From Smallanthus sonchifolius (Eukaryota; Streptophyta; Magnoliopsida; Asterales; Asteraceae), in NCBI GenBank assembly GCA_023525975.1, contig CM042021.1:104763501-104827500 (forward strand): 64,000 nt of DNA. Reading direction: 5' to 3'. The notes below the pieces were generated by a model. It was given only the letters and a program-made list of their open reading frames with translations. It had not been told where the DNA came from and searched no databases. A program made the translations under genes and the position numbers. Shown piece after piece: positions 1 through 11,770 of the stretch (within the stretch, counting starts at the first letter, position 1; every line of letters begins with the position of its first letter).

Positions 1-470
1 ATATTTTTATAAAATGAAAGATAAAGAGTTAAAGAGTATAGTATTACCTTTTAAATAAGTTTTGAAAGATAATAAAGAGCTAAAGTAAAGAACGATAAAG
101 GAGTTGTACTTCGGTAGAGCTCGACAGTGACAGTGACAAATACCATGTTATATGCTTATGTGTTAATATGTGATATTTGTCTATATGAAAGTTTATGTGA
201 TTACATTTCTATTTTGTGTAATAGTGTAATTGCTTTGCATAAAAATTGCATAGTAGAAAGTCGTGCAGGCATGCTAAAGTAGAAGTATCATCCTGAGGTG
301 TGAGCAATGCAAATGGAGTCTTACCCTGAGGTGTAAGCAATGTTAAAGGAGTCTTATACTTCAGTGTAAGTGAGAAAGTCTCACCCTGAGGTGTGAGCAA
401 TGCTAAAGGAGTGTTATACTTCGATGTAAGCGAGAAAGTCCTACCTTGAGGTGTGGGCAATGCTAAAGGA

Positions 471-696
471 GTCTGACAAACGTATGGAAGAACTTTCGAC
501 TGGTATGTAGTTATCTGACAAACGAAATGTTATGTCTAAGGAAAGAGTGGTGTATAAATCTCTCATAGACCACTGTTAAAGGAGTCTGACAAACGTATGA
601 AAGAACTTTTGACTGGTATGTAGTTATCTGACAAACGGAATGTTATGTCTAAGGAAAGAGTGGTGTATAAATCTCTTATAGACCCGCCACTCTTTC
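471..696 (+). repeat. 113-bp tandem duplication in the LTR-like region
   Basis: Two adjacent copies begin with GTCTGACAAACGTATG at 471 and 584. They stay nearly identical for about 110 bases, with a few substitutions. Confidence 0.8.
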
Positions 697-1934
697 CTAG
701 GAACATCTCTGTTGGAGGTACTGCTCTCGAAAGATAATCACCCCAGTTATAATATATGACAAGTATGAATATGTGATGAATGATAAATATGAATACGTGA
801 ATGCATGATGATACGTGCAAGTATGAATAAGTATGATGGAACGAGTCTAAGCCCTAAAATGGAATAACGGAGTACTCACGAAGTGTTAAAGGGGTGGTGG
901 ATATGTCGCTCGTACTTCCTATATATAAACCCTTTTAATGCATCGTGGAGAAACCGTTCGAAGTTTTAAGGTGGGGACTGGTTGGGAAATAAGTCAAGCA
1001 TATATGTGAAATGAAAACAAATGCTTGATACATTTGGGAGGCTGTGAGTCTAAGATACTCAAGTTCCCAAATGAAATGAGATACCCGACCTGTAAGGTGG
1101 ATCTCAATAATAAAAGAAGAAAACTAAAAAGATTTCAAGCCTACGGGACTGAGGAAAAAGGGACTCCAAGCCTACGGGGCTGAGGAGGAAGAGATTCCAA
1201 GCCTGCGGGGCTGAGGAAATGAATGAGTCTTTGTGACAAATGCAAGGGGTCTATACTGACGAGTATAAGAACCTGGCTAAAAACCTCGAACCAGAGGTAC
1301 GTCCGAAGATGGTCGTGAGAGGGTTAGCACACCCATAAAATATACGAATGACGTGACCGAAGGTACGTCCACAGATGGTCACGGGGGCGGAGAGATCCTG
1401 GGAAACTTGAACAATAATAAGAACCTAAAGGATTCATAACGAGATGAAAAGATGCAGTGCACTTACTTAGCGAAAGCTAATTCAAAAACATTTTCTGAAC
1501 ACTGCAGAAAAGAAGCATATAGAATAGAGCTTCCTGTGGATGAGACCGGACGGGATGAAGAATCCATACACTGTTGTAATAGAATATTGTACATGTAAAA
1601 CAACATTTATAAATAAAATATACACGTGTCATTTAATGACAATGTTTTGTTCAACTTGGACCATTTTCCACAATTAAACTCTGATAAAGTAAGAAAGAAA
1701 AAGTAGGATGTTTCATTCCCGAACAAAAAGAAGCGAAAAAGACCAAAGATTGAAGAAAATGTGAAAGTCAGAAACCAGGTCATGCATTATACCCGTGTGC
1801 ACCATAAAAGAAATAGATTCTTCCATTGTACCTGTGTCCCTCAAAAGTAGAACATTCCCTTACAAGAGTACCAGTGGACCAAATGCAAAACCATGCATTT
1901 AAATGCATGCCAATGCAAACCCCAACTCTTTGCC

Positions 1935-1942
1935 TATAAATA
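1935..1942 (+). promoter_or_regulatory. TATA box of the LTR-like region
   Basis: TATAAATA lies in an otherwise moderately GC-rich stretch and is followed by CAAGCTCAAG. Its place near the end of the repetitive part fits a retroelement U3 promoter. Confidence 0.5.
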
Positions 1943-2550
1943 GCAAGCTCAAGTCTCCCATTTAGGTGTCGAGATTTGAGGGTTGTGAAGGCCCTAGTCC
2001 TCTACTAGGGCTGAAGCTCTCTCGGTCTTGGTCCGTTTTTAACTTTTCTTTGTTTATTTTATGTTTCTAGTATTGTCATATGGAATGATTCTTCTTATTC
2101 AAGTAACAAGAAGCAACATATACCCACTCTCCTTTGGTGTTGGATGACTTCCATACATGATCTAAGAGTTGGTGTAGTCACTTGTATGGTCATTTATGGC
2201 TAGTCTTCTTCCGTTATTTGGGTTGGTTGAACTTTGTTTAATTAATGAAGTATTTTTAGTATGTTATTTTCTTAAAGCCTTTCCTTTAATACATCTTAAA
2301 AAAACAAGTGTAAGTAATTTTTAAACCAACTTATTAACCTTAAATCTTGTGAGTTACTTAAACAAGAATTCTGGCTTAGGAAGCTATTCGAGTTTGTACG
2401 GCCTATATACAAATCTTGGTACTACCAAGGGCCCAGTTAGTATAGATTTAACTTTATGGGTTGATGGGAGGTTTGGTATTCAACGTATCATTCGAGTCTT
2501 AGCTGGACCTTGTGGTTCGTGTCGGTATTTCTTTACTTCTCTTGAATAAA

Positions 2551-2888
2551 AAACCTCACTTAACACGTAATTTTTTAAAAAAATTTTATATAACAATAGC
2601 GTACTTATATTAAAAATAAAAAAAACCGCTCGTTATTATTGTGTAATTTTTTTTAAATAATAACGCATTAAAAAGTTATGAACTTTTTAAAAATATGGGG
2701 GAATATGCATGTGACTTGCATGTGTATATTTTGTGCATTTGAAAAATCAAGCGCATGTTTTCTCACCCTTCCCCTTGGTCCCCTCCTTGGACACATGTCA
2801 GTTCATGATAGCTTACTACACTTCCTACACTTTTTTCACTTTTTAGAATATCCCTTCCCTATATACATATATATATATATATATATAT
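2551..2888. other. AT-rich spacer ending in a (TA)n tract
   Basis: No gene is visible. The segment TTTTTTTTAAATAATAACG near 2645 also occurs in the fold-back element at 53.17 kb, so this may be a decayed end of the same MITE family. A (TA)n tract at about 2861-2888 forms the left flank of element A. Confidence 0.4.
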
Positions 2889-3744
2889 GGTAAGGATAAT
2901 ATGAAAACCTTGTTAAGATTAGAAAACCTTGAAAACTCATTATTAGTCGTATATTCATTTACATGGATGGTTGTGATTGTTTGATGCAAATTTAAAGATT
3001 TTAAAAGTCATTTAATAATATTAAAGATATAAAAAAGGTAAATTAGTAATTAAACTTATGTACAACTTTTCTTGATAACTAAACTTATCACATCAAACCA
3101 AATATCTCTACATTTGTACTTTTTCTATATTTTTATAATATTAAATTTTAAAATTTGTCCACAAAACTAGATACAATCTTTGTATCTTATCTTTTCAAAT
3201 TCCGATTTGTCTTGATTCAACATTTTTAAAAAAACTTTTTTTTAAACGTGAGATTTTGTTAAACGAGATGAATTTCTTTAAATTTTAGTTTTTTTTTTCA
3301 AAATTCTAGTTTTTTAAATCTGAAAAAAATATCGTTTAAAAAAAGCTCTTTTAAATTCTAGTTTTTTTTAATTATAGATTTTTGGTCGATGAATTTTTTT
3401 AAATTCTAGTTTTTTTAAACGATATTCTTTTTATAACGTGATTTTTTTAAACGAGTTTTTTTAAAACGTTTTTTTAAACGATATTTCTTGTTATAACGTG
3501 ATTTTTTTAAACGTGATTTTTGAAGATGAGGTCATGTTACATATATATAACCGGATTTTGGTAATAAATGTTACATATTCAGAACCTATATTGATGTCGT
3601 GCTACATATAAGTAATCAGTAACTATTTATTGCTTGAACAATACAATATTTACATTGTGTAAACTATCAAAATGTTATATATGTATCTAACACATGTTAC
3701 ATATGTAACTAGAATGTCTGGGACTCCTTCTCACACTTCTGACA

Positions 3745-4175
3745 ACTCGTCCTCACCAGGATCTTTCTACAAGACGGACACGAAAATGAGCAAATGTTAC
3801 ATATGTATCTAACACATGATAACGTGTTAAAATATATGTAAATATGACATTATATATATACACCCAGTATATTCATGTGTAACTAATACTGTTACATATG
3901 TAACTATCAATGTTACATATTGGAAGCTTACAAGAAATCAAAACAAGACATTTTTAAAATGTGACTAACTCATCCTCACCTGGATCTTTCTACAAGACGG
4001 ACACGAAAATGAGCAAATGTTACATATGTATCTAACACATGATAACGTGTTAAAATATATGTAAATATGACATTATATATATACACCAGTATATTCATAT
4101 GTAACTATCAATGTTACATATTTGATTGCCCAAAGCTTACAAGAAATCAAAACAAGACATTTTTAAAATGTGACT
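3745..4175 (+). repeat. About 215-bp direct duplication inside element A
   Basis: Two copies share CTTTCTACAAGACGGACACG, a TTACATATGTATCTAACACA block and AAGAAATCAAAACAAGACAT in the same order (about 3750-3965 and 3970-4173). They differ by small indels. Palindromic GTTACATATGTAAC-type words recur throughout 3540-5000. Confidence 0.8.
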
Positions 4176-5987
4176 TTTCTAAAACGAGGCATAAAAAAGA
4201 TTCTGAATCTTGATATCATAGGTAAAATGCGTCATCGTAATTGATATTTTGACCACCATGCAACAAAATGATTTGCAATAAAAACTGAAAATTTTACCAT
4301 ATAAAAACACTGTAAATATTGCACCCTATTTTTTTAAAATTGACAAGTGATCATGAAGCCATAGCTTATTGATTTTGTTCGCCTCTATTCCATCTAAACA
4401 ATGAATAATGATGGTTGTGAACTTATTTTTTTAATCCAACATGCTCAAGAAAACATGGTTTAAAAAAGTTATGTTAATGCACATCTAGTTGTTATGTTTT
4501 TTATCAGGCGGTTTTAAGAATTCATACGTTAATTTATTTCACCTTATACTTTTTCTATAAATTTGCAATCTGTCCAAACAGAAACGAAGATTAAGTGAAA
4601 TATAATAAAAAAAACAGATCTGAAGAGAGGAAGTAGCGAGAAAGAGACAAGAATTTAGATAAAATTGTAGATTGAGAAGAATCCAAGACAAAGCATATAC
4701 CAGAAGACAGTTGTATGAATTGAAAATCATAGGGTTTGGATATTGATTCTGATATACTATTTCTTTTTGTTACATATGTAGCTAAACGTTTGTTAAAAAT
4801 GTAACTATGATTGTTACATATGTAATTATTAATGGTTTCTACATCAAATGATTATTACACATGTAGCTTATCGAATGTTTATTGCAGCGGAATAACTTAT
4901 CAAATGATTATGAACAAATGATTATTACATATGGTTGTTACATAAAATACAGAGAAAGAGGCATGAACAAATTATTATTACATATGTAACTACCTGACTG
5001 CTTAAAAGAAGTACAATCTTCAAAGGAAGGACTAGCACCTGAGATCAATATGGTGAATGTATCCGAATCAAACGGGCTCGAGAGAGGAGAGTCTCGCGCC
5101 TCAGACTTTTGGGGTCCGATTAGGGTTGTGGGAGAGGAGTAAGATGAGCGCCTCAGACTTTCGGGATCCGATTAGGTATTTTGGACTGATATGTTCATAC
5201 CAGCAGAAGCTGTACCATACAAAACACGGGTCCTTTCGTGGAACAAGCTATGTTGTTGAATAATTTACCACTTACCATTTAATAAATTATAATCAAACCA
5301 CTGCATCAGGCATATGTAAAAAGGACTACGAAAGCATCATAGACCTAGAAAAGCTAGATGTTATAAAAAAAAATATAACACAGTGGATTCTTTTTACATG
5401 TTATCATAATCAAATTTGCTGCAAAGTAAGTTACCTGCATCACATCAATAGATAAATAAGGAATAACAAAAATTACTCAACATTTTGCACTGTCACCCAC
5501 TTGATCACAATTTATTTCAAGTCATCCAAATGCAGTAACTATGAACAAACCAATAGCTGAGCCATAACTCACTGAGGCATTTCATCAAACACATCATGTG
5601 CATATTAAATTTTATGAAATTTTGTAGTTTTATTCAACATAGAAACTGAAATCTTCTGTTCCAGGACATCCATTTATAAATATTACTCATGGATATACAG
5701 GAAAAAAAAAACTCTTATGCCTGAATTCACCATCAATCAATCAAAAAGTTTACATTTACAAATACATATAATCAATACTCGAGATAAATTCAATGATCAA
5801 AGACACAAATATTTCATTATAGACTCGTTAATCTGACAAAATTTGATCTGTGCTGGCAAAATGATGCATCAATTTCAAGAACGCAGAACTAGAGTTAAAA
5901 CGACAAATCAAGTATAAGATCGAAGATGGAAATTAGAGCAGAAATGAGGGAAATTGGGAACAGTTTACCTTAGGAAATGATCATAAA

Positions 5988-6072
5988 CAAATTCTTGACG
6001 CTTATTCGGCTCCCTAATCTCAGCCACCCATTTCCCCCACTTTCTCATTTGAATCCCTTTGTAGATATTAGA
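5988..6072 (-). pseudogene. AP2/ERF DNA-binding domain fragment
   Basis: On the minus strand, 6066 to 5998 reads IYKG then IQM then RKWGKWVAEIREPNKR. This is the YRGVR..RKWGKWVAEIREP core of the plant AP2/ERF domain (beta strands 1 and 2), closest in my memory to the DREB A-5 type. A one-base loss after the final Arg breaks the frame; the next frame reads SRICL, close to the expected SRIWL. Upstream there is a stop just before the domain, and no C-terminal half follows. AP2/ERF proteins bind GCC-box or DRE sites, but this piece cannot form a domain. It lies inside element A, so I read it as a captured gene fragment that has decayed. Confidence 0.6.
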
Positions 6073-6460
6073 TCGATGGGGGATTTGGAGATATCATGCT
6101 TCAAGGATTTAATTGTGGTGTGTGTTGGGATAGAGAAATGGGTAGAGAGAGAAGAGGGTCATATATAGAAATTGAAGTTCTTGATGAACCTTGATTGAAA
6201 AACTTTGCTCGAAGAGAGAGAGATTTGAAAATTTTGTATTTTGAGAGAGGGATGAGAGAAACAAAGAGACTATGGGTTTTGAAAATAAAATAGGGACATA
6301 GAGAGGTGAAGTATGTCATGTCAAGAGCAGAGATAAAACAAAATAGCAAATTACTATATTACCCTTTATGTTTAATAATGATTAAGTGAGGTGGCAACAA
6401 ATGGACCGTAAGATGAGTTTGCAGGGTTTTCTCAAGTAGGATGAGTTTTCTTTTTATACT

Positions 6461-6464
<4 letters not shown>

Positions 6465-6492
<28 letters not shown>
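6465..6492. repeat. (TA)n tract shared by elements A and B
   Basis: An uninterrupted AT dinucleotide repeat. It abuts the right end of element A and the left end of element B. Confidence 0.9.
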
Positions 6493-6496
<4 letters not shown>

Positions 6497-6804
6497 AGGT
6501 TTAGATAAAAAAGATTCTAATATAAGAAGTGTGAGAAGGATTTAGGGTCATTATATCAAATTATAGAAAAGATTTAATGGTTGAGATTAAATTGTAGAAG
6601 AAAAAGTTGTTGGAAGAGTATTTTAGTCTTGACCACTTTTGTTTACTTTTTATCAAGTCCCTCCCCCCTTTTTAAACGTTCATAACTTTTACATACGACA
6701 TTATTTTTTTAAAAAAATTATACCAAAAAACGAGAGTTTTTTTATCTTTAAAATGAGTATAATGTCATTATATACAAAAACGGAAAAAAAATTACGTTTT
6801 TCAA

Positions 6805-9240
6805 CTCATTGTGTAATTTGTGAGGTCATTGTGTAATATCAGTTTATTGTGTAATATAAGGTCTAGTCATTGTGTAATATCAGGTCTGGTCATTGTCAGC
6901 TATGGTCATTGTGTCAAATGTTTTTCATCATTGTGTTATATGTATTCATCATTTTGTCAAATATTTTTCATCATTGTGTTATATGTATTTATCATTGTGT
7001 TTTACGTTTTCCAGCTCATTGTGTAATTTGCTTATTATTGTGTAATTCGGTCAAATATGTCAGGTCATTGTGTAATGTAAGGTCCGGTCATTGTGTAATT
7101 TGCTCATTGTGTAATATGCTCATTTTGTCAAATATTTTTCATCATTGTGTTATATATATTCATCATTGTGTTTTACGTTTTCCAACTTATTGTGTAATTT
7201 GCTCATTATTGTGTAATTCGCTCAAATATGTCAGGTCATTATGTAATGTCAGGTCTGGTTATTGTGTAATTTGTTCATTATGTAATATGCTCATTTTGTC
7301 AAATATTTTTTATCATTGTGTCATATGTATTCATCATTGTGTTTTACGTTTTCCAACTCATTGCGTAATTTGCTCATTTTATCAAATAATTTTCATTATT
7401 GTGTTATATGTATAATCATTGTCTTTTACGTTTTCCAGCTCATTGTGTAATTTGCCAGGTCATTGTGTAATATCAGTTCATTGTGTAATATCAGGTCATT
7501 GTGTAATATCATGTCTGGTCATTGTGTAATATCAGGTCTGGTCATTGTCAGCTCTAGTCATTGTGTCAAATGTTTTTCATCATTGTGTTATATGTATTCA
7601 TCATTTTGTCTAATATTTTTCATCATTGTGCTATATGTATTTATCACTGTGTTTCACGTTTTCCAGCTCATTATGTCATTTGCTCATTATTGTGTAATTC
7701 GCTCAAATATGTCAGGTTATTGTGTAATGTAAGGTCTGGTCATTGCGTAATTTGCTCATTGTGTAATATGCGTATTTTGTCAAATATTTTTCATCATTGT
7801 GTTATATATATTCATCATTGTGTTTTACGTTTTCCAACTCATTGTGTAATTTACTCATTATTGTGTAATTCGCTCAAATATGTCAGGTCATTATGTAATG
7901 TCAGGTCTGGTTATTGTGTAATATGCTCATTTTGTCAAATATTTTTTTTATCATTGTGCTATATGTATTCATCATTGTGTTATATGTATTCATCATTGTG
8001 TTTTACGTTTTCCAACTCATTGAGTAATTTGCTCATTTTATCAAATATTTTTCATTATTGTGTTATATGTATTCATCATTGTGTTTTACGTTTTCCAGCT
8101 TATTGTGTAATTTGCCATGTCATTGTGTAATATCAGTTCATTGTGTGATATCAGGTCATTGTGTAATATCATGTCTGGTCATTGTCAGCTATGGTCATTG
8201 TGTCAAATGTTTTTCATCATTGTGTTATATGTATTCATCATTTTGTCAAATATTTTTCATCATTGTGTTATATGTATTCATCATTGTGTTTTTCGTTTTC
8301 CAGCTTATTATGTAATTTGCTCATTATTGTGTAATTCGCTCAAATATGTCAGGTTATTGTGTAATGTAAGGTCTGGTCATTGTGTAATTTGCTCATTGTG
8401 TAATATGCTCATTTTGTCAAATATTTTTCATCATTGTGTTATATGTATTGATCATTGTGTTTTACGTTTTCCAGCTCATTATGTAATTTGCTCATTATTG
8501 TGTAATTCGCTCAAATATGTCAGGTCATTGTGTAATGTAAGGTCTGGTCATTGTGTAATTTGGTCATTGTGTAATATGCACATTTTGTCAAATATTTTTT
8601 ATCATTGTGTAATATGTATTCATCATTGTGTTTTACGTTTTCCAACTCATTGTGTAATTTGCTCATTTTATCAAATATTTTTCATTATTGTGTTATATGT
8701 ATTAATCGTTGTGTTTTAAGTTTTTCAGCTAATTGCGTAATTTGTCTGGCAGCTTATTGTGTAATATCAGGTCATTGTGTAATATCATGTCTGGTCATTG
8801 TGTAATATCAGGTCTGGTTATTGTGTCAAATGTTTTTCATAATTGTGTTATATGTATTCATCATTTTGTCATATACTTTTCATCATTGTGTTATATGTAT
8901 TCATCAGTGTGTTTTACGTTTTCCAGCTCATTGTGTAATTTGCTCATTATTGTGTAATTCGCTTAAATATGTCAGGTCATTGTGTAATGTAAGGCTGGTA
9001 ATTGTGTAATTTGCTCATTGTGTAATATGCTCATTTTGTCAAATATTTGTCATCATTGTGTTATATGTATTGATCATTGTGTTTTACGTTTTTCAGCTTA
9101 TTGTGTAATTTGCTCATTATTGTGTAACTCGCTCAAATATGTCAGGTCATTGTGTAATGTAAGGTCTGGTCATTGTATAATTTGCTCATTGTGTAATATC
9201 AGTTCATTGTGTAATATCAGGTCTGGTCATTGTGTAATAT
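6805..9240 (+). repeat. Hierarchical tandem array, CATTGTGTAAT words in ~640-bp higher-order units
   Basis: The basic word is TCATTGTGTAAT or TCATTGTGTTAT, spaced about 11-25 bases apart. A higher-order unit of about 640 bp is shown by the TTGTGTCAAATGTTTTTCAT block near 6910, 7560, 8200 and 8822, and by AAATATTTTTCAT blocks at matching spacing. About 3.8 units are present. The word avoids stops in one frame, which creates Cys/His-rich reading frames of 180-200 codons. I regard these as non-coding. Confidence 0.85.
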
Positions 9241-9264
9241 CAGACCTTATATTACACAATGACC
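9225..9264. repeat. 16-bp hairpin closing the array
   Basis: GGTCATTGTGTAATAT at 9225-9240 is followed by an 8-base loop and its perfect reverse complement at 9249-9264. It inverts the array word exactly at the array end. Confidence 0.9.
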
Positions 9265-9361
9265 ATTATGCCATCCGTTTAAAATCAATAAAAGGATACA
9301 TGTAAAGCCAGAATCCTTCTTACCTTTCTTATTTTTAAAACTTTTTTTACCATAACCTAAC

Positions 9362-9363
<2 letters not shown>

Positions 9364-9395
<32 letters not shown>
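9364..9395. repeat. (TA)n tract shared by elements B and C
   Basis: A perfect AT dinucleotide run. Element B ends on its left with ACCC and element C begins on its right with GGGGATG. Confidence 0.9.
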
Positions 9396-9397
<2 letters not shown>

Positions 9398-11263
9398 GGA
9401 TGTTCTATTAAGAACCAAAAAGATGTTGAGAATCAAAAGAACTATTTCTAGCCACTTATTTCTATTTTCTGGATTTTTATATTTTTTAAATTTATAAAAA
9501 TTATCAAGGGTATTACGAGTATTTTACCCACACCCATCCTTTTTGTCCAGAAATACCTCCCCCATCAGTTTTTCAATCTACCTTTTTTCTAACCTTCCAC
9601 CATCGACCTCAACCCTCACCATCTCAACCTAGTTTTCTCGTTCCACCATCTTCCATCCATCACAAGAGACCAGAACACCACCAGTTCTACCAATCGTCGT
9701 AGCATATCTAGTTCCGACTCACCATTGTCTCATCTCACCCTTCTGTGTCTACCATTCGGACGACAAGCACAAGCATCAAAGAAGAGGGTTTAAAGGTTTC
9801 ACCATCGGCGCTCCAAGGTGCGAGATTTTTTATTTTAAAACTTCGATTGTAACAGACATCGCCATCAATCGAGTTCTATACATCCTTTCTGTTTGTGGAT
9901 ATCGACCCATCTAATGGTGCAGCTAATCACAACCAAACGAGTTCAACATTGTTTTTGTTTCTAGGTCTTGATATTAACACTAGTTCTGGATTTTGAGTCA
10001 ATTCTACAAAGTGATTTAAAGAAAAAGATGGTTGGATTGGGCGTTCATCTTCTTTAGACCAGTTCTTGGGTTTCAAATTTTGCCAAGCTTTTGAATTGTT
10101 TTATAGTTTAACCCGTTGGAATTAAACATAAACCAAATTCCATTTTTTAGGTAAACGAGTTATATTTGAGTGTAGTTGCATGTAATGACTTATATTTGCT
10201 TGTTATGGTTCATAACAGGTCATTTAGGTTTTCTGTTGTTTGTTTAATTAGGATCTTGTTGCATTTATGCACATAACAGGTAATTGGTATATGGTTGCCA
10301 CAAAAATGTCCTTTATTCCATATGAGGGTGAGAGATATAGCCTTTGACATTTTTTTCTTATTTTTCAATAGTTCAGCTCAGCTATATCCTTGGCCCAGGC
10401 ATTAATGCATATATGCACATATGCAAATGATAACCTTTTTCATGTGACACCGGTTAGAAGCAGCATGTGACCGTTTTCATATGTGCATAAATGCATATAT
10501 GCACAATTGCGTATGTAGATAAATGCATATATGCATTATGCATAATCATCATTTTTTCATACTTTGGAAATTTTATTACAGAGTCTTAGTAGCACAAATG
10601 AAAGTGTTTTGTATATATGTATATATGCATTCATGTACATATGCAGTTTCTCATGATTACCGAGTGCAGTTCGTGCCCGGATTACCGGTAGCATCTTTGA
10701 TCAAAAGTTTGTAATTTTATGATTCATGATCTTTTGAGTTATGATATAATTTGATTACTATAAATCTGTAGGCGAATGGCGGTCAAAGCAACGAAGAAGA
10801 TGGAGGATCCTCTATCCCGTGTTCAGTTCGATGGTGTTGCTCCCTAATTCGGTTTTTGACTGACTTCAGTTTAATATGTTGCTATATAGCAAAAATCTGG
10901 TGGTGGATTTTCTGATATGTTCACACAGTAATCGAATTTTTAGTGTGTTTATATGAGAAATTTTCTTTTTGATGTTCATGAGAATTTTTTATGGTTAATA
11001 AGAATTTTGTGATGTTTGTTTACAGGAAGATTATGTGATGTTCATCTTATTTCTAAAAAAAGGTATTTTGCTTGAAATTAATTAAACCCCTCCCACGTTC
11101 ATGGGAAATGCCACGTAAAAAAGAAAATAACTAAATTAACATGATAAAATTACCATAATACCCTTACAAATAAAAAAAATCTGAAAATTAGAAAGGAAAA
11201 ATTGAGTGGTTAAAAATGGTTCCTTTGTTCTGAACATTTTTTGGTTCTCAATTGAATGCACCC
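9396..11263. mobile_element. Element C: 1.87-kb TIR element in (TA)n
   Basis: The left end (GGGATGTTC then AGAACCAAAAA, ATGTTGAGAA and later CCACT) matches the reverse complement of the right end (GGGTGCATTC then AGAACCAAAAA, ATGTTCAGAA, CCACT) over about 60 bases. This is the clearest inverted pair of the series. (TA)n lies on both sides. The interior holds a CT-rich, UTR-like stretch at 9540-9800 and many ATGCATATATGCA words at 10400-10640. Two short exon-like pieces (10640-10690 and 10772-10850) I cannot identify. No transposase is visible. Confidence 0.6.
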
Positions 11264-11280
11264 ATATATATATATATATA

Positions 11281-11480
11281 AATACTAGGTTAAAATCACG
11301 TGTATTACACGGGTTGATAAAATAAAATATTATATACTTAGTACTAAAAAAAATTATTTTCATAACTCGTTTATTACACGGGTTGATAAAATGTAATGTT
11401 ATATACTTAGTAATAAAAAGTTTATATCTTTAAAAACCCGTATATTACACGGTTTGAATACATTAATTTCTATTTAATAT
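11281..11480 (+). repeat. Three ~75-bp repeats with a TGTATTACACGGG hairpin word
   Basis: Related units carry GTGTATTACACGGG, TTTATTACACGGG and GTATATTACACGG, each followed by TTGATAAAAT or TTGAATA and then ATATACTTAGTA. The word is nearly self-complementary. A fourth copy is at 12200-12220. Words of this sort occur at ends of many plant non-autonomous elements, possibly Helitrons, but no complete end pair was found. Confidence 0.55.
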
Positions 11481-11716
11481 AATTTGACTTACATCACTAT
11501 TTAGTTAAAAACAAAAGTTACGTAATTAAATTTTCAAAGTTTCTTAAAATAAGAGAATTTAAAATAAATGTGTTTTATTAGTATAATATTTTTCTTTAAA
11601 TATAAATCATTATTAAAAAGAGAGATGTATTTAATAAGAGAGAGAGACGCGGAAAAAAATTGTGAGAACAGATGTGGACGCGACACGTGGCAAAAAAGAT
11701 TTTTATTTATTATATA

Positions 11717-11770
<54 letters not shown>

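Larger units (their letters stand above)
1..2550 (+). mobile_element. LTR-like retroelement end, truncated by the window edge
   Basis: No protein domain is visible. The stretch is built from short direct repeats: related 62-bp units at about 318-470, a 113-bp tandem duplication at 471-696 and three 36-bp units at about 1128-1215. A consensus TATA box at 1935-1942 is followed about 30 bases later by a plausible transcription start and a leader-like sequence. That order (repetitive U3, TATA box, short R/U5) is typical of long plant LTRs, usually Ty3/gypsy. The left end is outside the window and no clear TG..CA end, primer-binding site or polypurine tract was found. It could be a solo LTR or the 3' LTR of an element lying to the left. 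The right boundary near 2550 is approximate. Confidence 0.45.
2889..6464. mobile_element. Element A: TIR element inserted in (TA)n
   Basis: The first 60 bases inside the left (TA)n tract and the reverse complement of the last 60 bases before the right (TA)n tract align imperfectly. Both contain a GAAAAC block, then a GAGAAAACC-like block, then an AAAACTCAT-like block. The element is about 3.6 kb and encodes no transposase. It holds a 215-bp duplication, many GTTACATATGTAAC-like motifs and an AP2/ERF-like fragment. The layout resembles a non-autonomous Pack-type DNA transposon. The superfamily is unresolved because any target duplication is hidden in the TA repeat. Confidence 0.5.
6493..9363. 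mobile_element. Element B: TIR element filled with a tandem array
   Basis: The start (GAAAAGGTTTAGATAAAAAA...) and the reverse complement of the end (GGGTTAGGTTATGGTAAAAA...) align over about 60 bases, including a shared AAGAAGGATT block. (TA)n tracts lie on both sides. The left subterminal 6660-6790 carries the same TTTTTTTAAAAAAATTA and GAGTATAATG words as the hairpin element at 52.83 kb. No coding capacity is credible. The interior is an array of CATTGTGTAAT-type words. I interpret it as a non-autonomous DNA transposon. Confidence 0.5.

Noticed and set aside
6805..9240. CRISPR-like regularity of repeats
   Set aside because: The words are irregularly spaced, there are no unique spacers of constant length, and the setting is a plant genome.
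6870..9305. Cys/His-rich reading frames of 180-200 codons
   Set aside because: They follow from a tandem word that lacks stops in one frame. Several overlapping frames look alike, with no start context or domain.
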